Assembly (NCBI GenBank): GCA_964587655.1
Contig: CAZPMT010000173.1
Coordinates: 1-9,472 of the forward strand
Reading direction: 5' to 3'
DNA from: CAZPMT01 sp964587655
Lineage (GTDB): Bacteria > Hydrogenedentota > Hydrogenedentia > Hydrogenedentales > SLHB01
Length of the DNA: 9,472 nt
The translations under genes and the position numbers were made by a program. The notes under the pieces are model-generated. The model saw only the letters and a program-made list of their open reading frames with translations, was not told the DNA's origin and did no database searches. Numbering within the stretch: the first letter of the stretch is position 1; the number at the start of each line of letters is the position of its first letter. Of the stretch, positions 6,717-9,472 are shown piece by piece.

Positions 6717-7758
6717 ATTCGGTGTTCCGCCATTGGGCATCTCGGCCGCGGCCCAGGCATTCGACCTTTCCCTCGGCACGAAGATCCTTCAGAGTGCGGC
6801 GTATCATGTCGATGCTCACGCCAGGGCATTGCCGTTGAAGGTCGGCGACGCGAAATGTGCCCGATGACTCCCGGATGGCCCGGACAATCAGGGCGGTCTT
6901 CTCTCCGCGTGGTGTGGGAATCCGTTCAAGCCGTTTTTCGAACTCACGATAGGCCGCATTCAGTATAAACAGAAGATAGTTGATGTAGGGCCAGGGGTCG
7001 TGGCGTCCTTCGTGCCACCCGTGGGAGCTTTGCTCCAGGACTTCGTAATATCGATCCTTGTTTTCTTCGATGAGGCGCTCAATGCTGACATAGCGGCCCA
7101 CCTCAAATCCCAGGTGATACGATTGGAGCAGCAGTAGAAGCCGCGACGCTCTGCCGTTGCCGTCGCGAAACGGGTGGATGCACAGGAAGTCGAGGTTGAA
7201 GGCCGCAAGAGCGATCAAAGGAGGCACACATCGCTCAAGGGCGCAAGATCGCCACAGTGCCACGAGTTCCCGCATATGAGCAGGTGTCTCAGCCGCAGGC
7301 GCCGTTTTGAACCGGACGCGGACGCGCCCATCGGGATACTTCTCGATGATGTCGCTGTCCTTTTCCTTATACTGTCCGGCGTCTCCGACACCTCCGCGGG
7401 CCAGACTGTGCAGTCTGAGAATGGTCTCTTCGGAAACGGGTATTCCTGCGCCCTCTTTGTGAATCCATGAAAGCGCCTCCCGGTATCCGTGCACTTCTTC
7501 CTCGTTGCGGTCACGAAATGGTGGACCTCCGAAGACGACGGTGCCAATACGCGCCCGGTCAACTTCCACGCCTTCGATTCGATTAGACGACACGGCGCTT
7601 TCGATGAGAGCGTGTTCGCGGAGCGCTTTCAGATGCTGTGGCGGTTGGCGCGTGAACAACGCCTGTTTCCCTAGCGCTTCGGCAAGATCGGCCAGGTACC
7701 ATGCCGCGGCGATGGGGACAGTCGCAAGCGATTGCGAGAAAACCCGCAGAGTCATCAT
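6700..7758 (-). CDS. Fic family protein (class II, N-terminal inhibitory helix)
   Basis: Fic enzymes transfer AMP or another nucleotide moiety from a nucleotide to hydroxyl side chains of target proteins. This 352-residue protein has all the expected parts. The N-terminal Fic_N-type region contains SSNRIEG, which fits the inhibitory-helix motif (S/T)xxxE(G/N), with S58, E62 and G63. The catalytic core motif HPFRDGNGRASR spans H195-R206 and is intact. The C-terminus (about 290-350) is a winged-helix-like region with RVADLQRQCPGVSIDMIRRTLKDL. The inhibitory helix in the same chain means no separate antitoxin is needed, and none is seen. The start is ATG 7758, or the adjacent ATG at 7755, with GGAG about 10 bases upstream. 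It lies 53 bp downstream of the Gfo/Idh gene on the same strand and could be co-transcribed, though no functional tie is evident. Target and role are unknown. A 25-codon in-frame stretch follows the stop. Confidence 0.9.
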   Translation of the reverse strand: MMTLRVFSQSLATVPIAAAWYLADLAEALGKQALFTRQPPQHLKALREHALIESAVSSNRIEGVEVDRARIGTVVFGGPPFRDRNEEEVHGYREALSWIHKEGAGIPVSEETILRLHSLARGGVGDAGQYKEKDSDIIEKYPDGRVRVRFKTAPAAETPAHMRELVALWRSCALERCVPPLIALAAFNLDFLCIHPFRDGNGRASRLLLLLQSYHLGFEVGRYVSIERLIEENKDRYYEVLEQSSHGWHEGRHDPWPYINYLLFILNAAYREFEKRLERIPTPRGEKTALIVRAIRESSGTFRVADLQRQCPGVSIDMIRRTLKDLRAEGKVECLGRGRDAQWRNTELGKNN

Positions 7759-7811
7759 GTCTCAGGATCTCCAAGACAGGAAATGTAATCGGACGCCTGA
7801 ACACTCAGTTG

Positions 7812-9128
7812 CTAAACAAGTTCCGTTATGCCCGGCATCGCGACGGGCCCTAGGGGGTGATCGCCGAATTCCATCTTTTCCGGGCTGAGGTCGAGCTTTG
7901 AGGCGTTCATGATCCAATCCCATTTCAGCGCCCGGCCCGTGTACGCGCTGACACGGATCATGATGGCCGTCATCGTGCTTTCCGCGATGCGTTTTCCCTC
8001 GTTGATGGGTTTGCCGTCGCGGATGCTCGCGATCATGTCGGCATATTCCTGCACCGCGGGCTCGACGGATTCGCCCTCGTAGCGGAATGGATTCTTGCCT
8101 TCGATGCGTGCGTCGCCGAAGTCGACGTACGCCTTGCCTTGTGTGCCCACGAACCGGAGGTCGTTCCGCGCGGCAGCCTTGTCGATCTGCCATCCCATGT
8201 ATTCGATGCGGACGTCGTTGGGATACTCGAGCTCCGCGTAGAAATGGTCGTACACGTCGCCGTACTCGGGACCTGTGCGGACTTGGCGTCCGCCGCCGGC
8301 CATGCATTGCACCGGAGGCGACTGCAATGCCCAGTTGAGCAGGTCGAGGTTGTGCACGTGCATCTCGTCCACGAAATCGCCTGAGAGCCACGTCATGAAC
8401 AACCACCGGCGGATCTGCCACTCCATTTCCGACCACTCCGGCTTCCGTTCCTTCGATGCCGCGTTCCAGTCCAGCATGCCGTCGCCGCAGCGAACCGCCT
8501 GGCCGCTGACAATGTCGCCGATGGCGCCGCCGTGCAGTTTTTCCATGGTGGCCATGATGTGACGCGCGCGCCGCATCTGCGTACCTGCGACAACCGCAAG
8601 GCCCTTCTTCTCCGCCGCCTCGGATGTCTCGATGAAGGAACGCACGCCGACCGGGTCGACCGCAACAGGTTTTTCTACGAACACGTGTTTGCCGGCCTCG
8701 ACGGCGGCCTTGAAGTGCTCCGGGCGGAAGTTCGGCGGCGTGGTGAGGATGACCATGTCGACGCCGCTGGCAATGACCTTCTTGTAGGCGTCAAAGCCGA
8801 AGAATGTCGTTTCCGGCTTGACCTTGTAGATCTGGTTGACCGGGAGTTTCCGGCCTTCCAGGTTCTTCTTGATTCGCTCCGGCGCCGACTCGACCTTATC
8901 CTTGAAAAGGTCGCCTATCGCGACCAGTTCGACCCCCTTGGACGAGGTCAGGCAATCGATTATCCCCGCGCCCGTGCCGCGTCCGCCGCAACCGATAAGG
9001 CCCACGCGGATCTTGTCTGAGCCTGCCGCGTAGGCGTGATAGGAGTTCGCCAGGACCGATGCCGCGCCCAACGCCGCCGATGTCTTGATGAAATCCCGCC
9101 GTGAAACATTCTTGGATTGCTTTTCCAT
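7812..9128 (-). CDS. Tat-exported Gfo/Idh/MocA family oxidoreductase
   Basis: This 438-residue NAD(P)-dependent oxidoreductase belongs to the glucose-fructose oxidoreductase / inositol dehydrogenase family, which acts on sugars and sugar derivatives. Residues 1-34 form a twin-arginine signal with SRRDFIK (R10, R11), a weakly hydrophobic stretch (AALGAASVLA) and an AYA cleavage-like site near 34. The mature part opens with a Rossmann nucleotide-binding motif VGLIGCGGRGTG (42-53), followed by DMVILTTPPNFRPEH and VEKP (E152, K153, P154), the family hallmark. SGDFVDEMHVHNLDLLNW (249-266) holds the likely catalytic H259/D262 region, and the C-terminal beta-sheet domain follows. The start at 9128 is backed by AAGGA (9136-9140 on this strand), 7 bases upstream. 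Tat export means it would fold with cofactor in the cytoplasm and act in the periplasm. The substrate cannot be told from sequence. Such exported paralogues are numerous in Planctomycetota-like bacteria. Its own promoter is proposed at 9225-9253. Confidence 0.92.
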   Translation of the reverse strand: MEKQSKNVSRRDFIKTSAALGAASVLANSYHAYAAGSDKIRVGLIGCGGRGTGAGIIDCLTSSKGVELVAIGDLFKDKVESAPERIKKNLEGRKLPVNQIYKVKPETTFFGFDAYKKVIASGVDMVILTTPPNFRPEHFKAAVEAGKHVFVEKPVAVDPVGVRSFIETSEAAEKKGLAVVAGTQMRRARHIMATMEKLHGGAIGDIVSGQAVRCGDGMLDWNAASKERKPEWSEMEWQIRRWLFMTWLSGDFVDEMHVHNLDLLNWALQSPPVQCMAGGGRQVRTGPEYGDVYDHFYAELEYPNDVRIEYMGWQIDKAAARNDLRFVGTQGKAYVDFGDARIEGKNPFRYEGESVEPAVQEYADMIASIRDGKPINEGKRIAESTMTAIMIRVSAYTGRALKWDWIMNASKLDLSPEKMEFGDHPLGPVAMPGITELV

Positions 9129-9135
9129 GGGTCCG

Positions 9136-9140
9136 TCCTT
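9136..9140 (-). promoter_or_regulatory. Shine-Dalgarno site of the Gfo/Idh gene
   Basis: On the minus strand AAGGA precedes the ATG at 9128 by 7 bases. It fixes the start and with it the complete Tat signal peptide. Confidence 0.65.
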
Positions 9141-9224
9141 TCCCTGATTCCGCCGTCATTCCCGCAATAGACCGGGCCGGCAGCCCGGGCAATGCGCGTA
9201 TTCACGTGAAAAAAGCTCTGCGAC

Positions 9225-9253
9225 AGGATAGCGTGTTGCCGCGCGTTTGGCAA
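9225..9253 (-). promoter_or_regulatory. Putative sigma-70-type promoter of the Gfo/Idh gene
   Basis: On the minus strand TTGCCA (9253-9248) and TATCCT (9230-9225) are 17 bases apart. They match TTGACA at five and TATAAT at four of six positions. A transcript from here would have a leader of about 90 bases before the ATG at 9128. The leader contains a 6-bp GC stem (9172-9177 with 9183-9188). The -35 and spacer are overlapped by an inverted repeat. Confidence 0.45.
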
Positions 9254-9255
9254 CA
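9234..9255. repeat. Inverted repeat overlapping the putative Gfo/Idh promoter
   Basis: TGTTGCC (9234-9240) and GGCAACA (9249-9255) are exact reverse complements around 8 bases. One arm contains the -35-like hexamer and the other lies in the spacer, so a bound dimeric repressor would block RNA polymerase. Operator function is inferred from position and symmetry only. Confidence 0.45.
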
Positions 9256-9256
9256 G

Positions 9257-9472
9257 ACCAAAGCAAAGCGGCGAGGACGCCGCTTCCATGTAGACGCGAC
9301 GTCCCCGTCGCGTTTCTGAGGCCAGGGCGAAGCGGCGGGGATGCCGCCTCCACGTAGACGCGACGTCCCCGTCGCGTTTCTGAGGCCAGGGCGAAGCGGC
9401 GGGGATGCCGCCTCCACGTAGACGCGACGTCCCCGTCGCGTTTCTGAGGCCAGGGCGAAGCGGCGGGGATGC
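9257..9472. repeat. 64-bp tandem repeat with two hairpins per unit (runs off the window)
   Basis: The units are 9257-9320 (diverged), 9321-9384, 9385-9448 and a partial 9449-9472. The second and third are identical. The first differs from them at eight positions, all transitions and all in its left half; its right half is identical. Each unit has two dyads. Hairpin A in the first copy is AAGCGGCG / CGCCGCTT with a 4-base loop (9266-9285); in later copies it is weakened to a G-T pair and one mismatch. Hairpin B is ACGCGACG / CGTCGCGT with loop TCCC (9294-9313, 9358-9377, 9422-9441), unchanged. Small open frames across it shift phase with each 64-bp unit and are not credible genes. The 344 bp from 9129 to the window end hold only this repeat, the promoter-like site, the inverted repeat and the leader. 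Confidence 0.93.

Noticed and set aside
6700..7758. Fic as part of a two-gene toxin-antitoxin module
   Set aside because: No small antitoxin gene lies next to it, and the inhibitory motif SSNRIEG is within the Fic protein itself. The upstream neighbour is an unrelated oxidoreductase.
7762..8436. Minus-strand frame of 224 codons overlapping the Gfo/Idh gene
   Set aside because: Same strand but a different frame from a gene with clear family motifs. The Arg-rich, low-complexity translation indicates a frame shadow.
9172..9188. GC-rich stem in the Gfo/Idh leader as a riboswitch or terminator
   Set aside because: It is a single 6-bp stem with a 5-base loop, no T-run and no conserved riboswitch core, so it is too little to claim.
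9202..9417. Small minus-strand frames across the tandem repeat (MEAASPPLRPG-type starts)
   Set aside because: They are translations of the 64-bp repeat. Because 64 is not a multiple of three, each unit changes phase, so no consistent protein exists.

Overview
The window comes from a GC-rich bacterial chromosome. It holds a pyruvate dehydrogenase operon followed by genes typical of carbohydrate-degrading, Tat-exporting bacteria of the Planctomycetota / Lentisphaerota / Hydrogenedentota kind. That placement is inferred from the gene mix (URO-D-like protein, Tat-dependent Gfo/Idh oxidoreductase, beta-propeller glycosidase) and from the GC-rich palindromic tandem repeat. No rRNA or other marker is present to settle it.

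Left part (1-4141, + strand): the 3' part of aceE (homodimeric E1), then complete aceF (E2 with one lipoyl domain) and lpd (E3). Spacings are 24 and 3 bp, so this is one transcription unit encoding the whole complex that turns pyruvate, CoA and NAD+ into acetyl-CoA, CO2 and NADH. The aceE gene carries an unexpected perfect 13-bp inverted repeat. It coincides with an apparent 9-codon in-frame insertion in a highly conserved loop.

Middle (4138-6550): a minus-strand URO-D/corrinoid-methyltransferase-like gene converges on lpd so tightly that the two stop codons overlap. Upstream of it, a short divergent region carries a plausible promoter and a palindrome. After that comes a 107-codon plus-strand ORF that looks like the severed N-terminus of a membrane sensor. 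A predicted five-bladed beta-propeller glycosidase follows 37 bp downstream.

Right part (6551-9472): two minus-strand genes, a Tat-exported Gfo/Idh/MocA oxidoreductase and, 53 bp downstream of it, a Fic protein with an intact catalytic motif and its own inhibitory helix. Upstream of the oxidoreductase is a promoter-like site overlapped by an inverted repeat. The window then ends inside a 64-bp tandem repeat in which each unit has two hairpins.

No tRNA, rRNA, CRISPR array, transposase or convincing rho-independent terminator was seen. I found no clear new multi-gene system. The best candidates for novelty are the palindromic insertion in aceE, the structured tandem repeat and the truncated sensor fragment.
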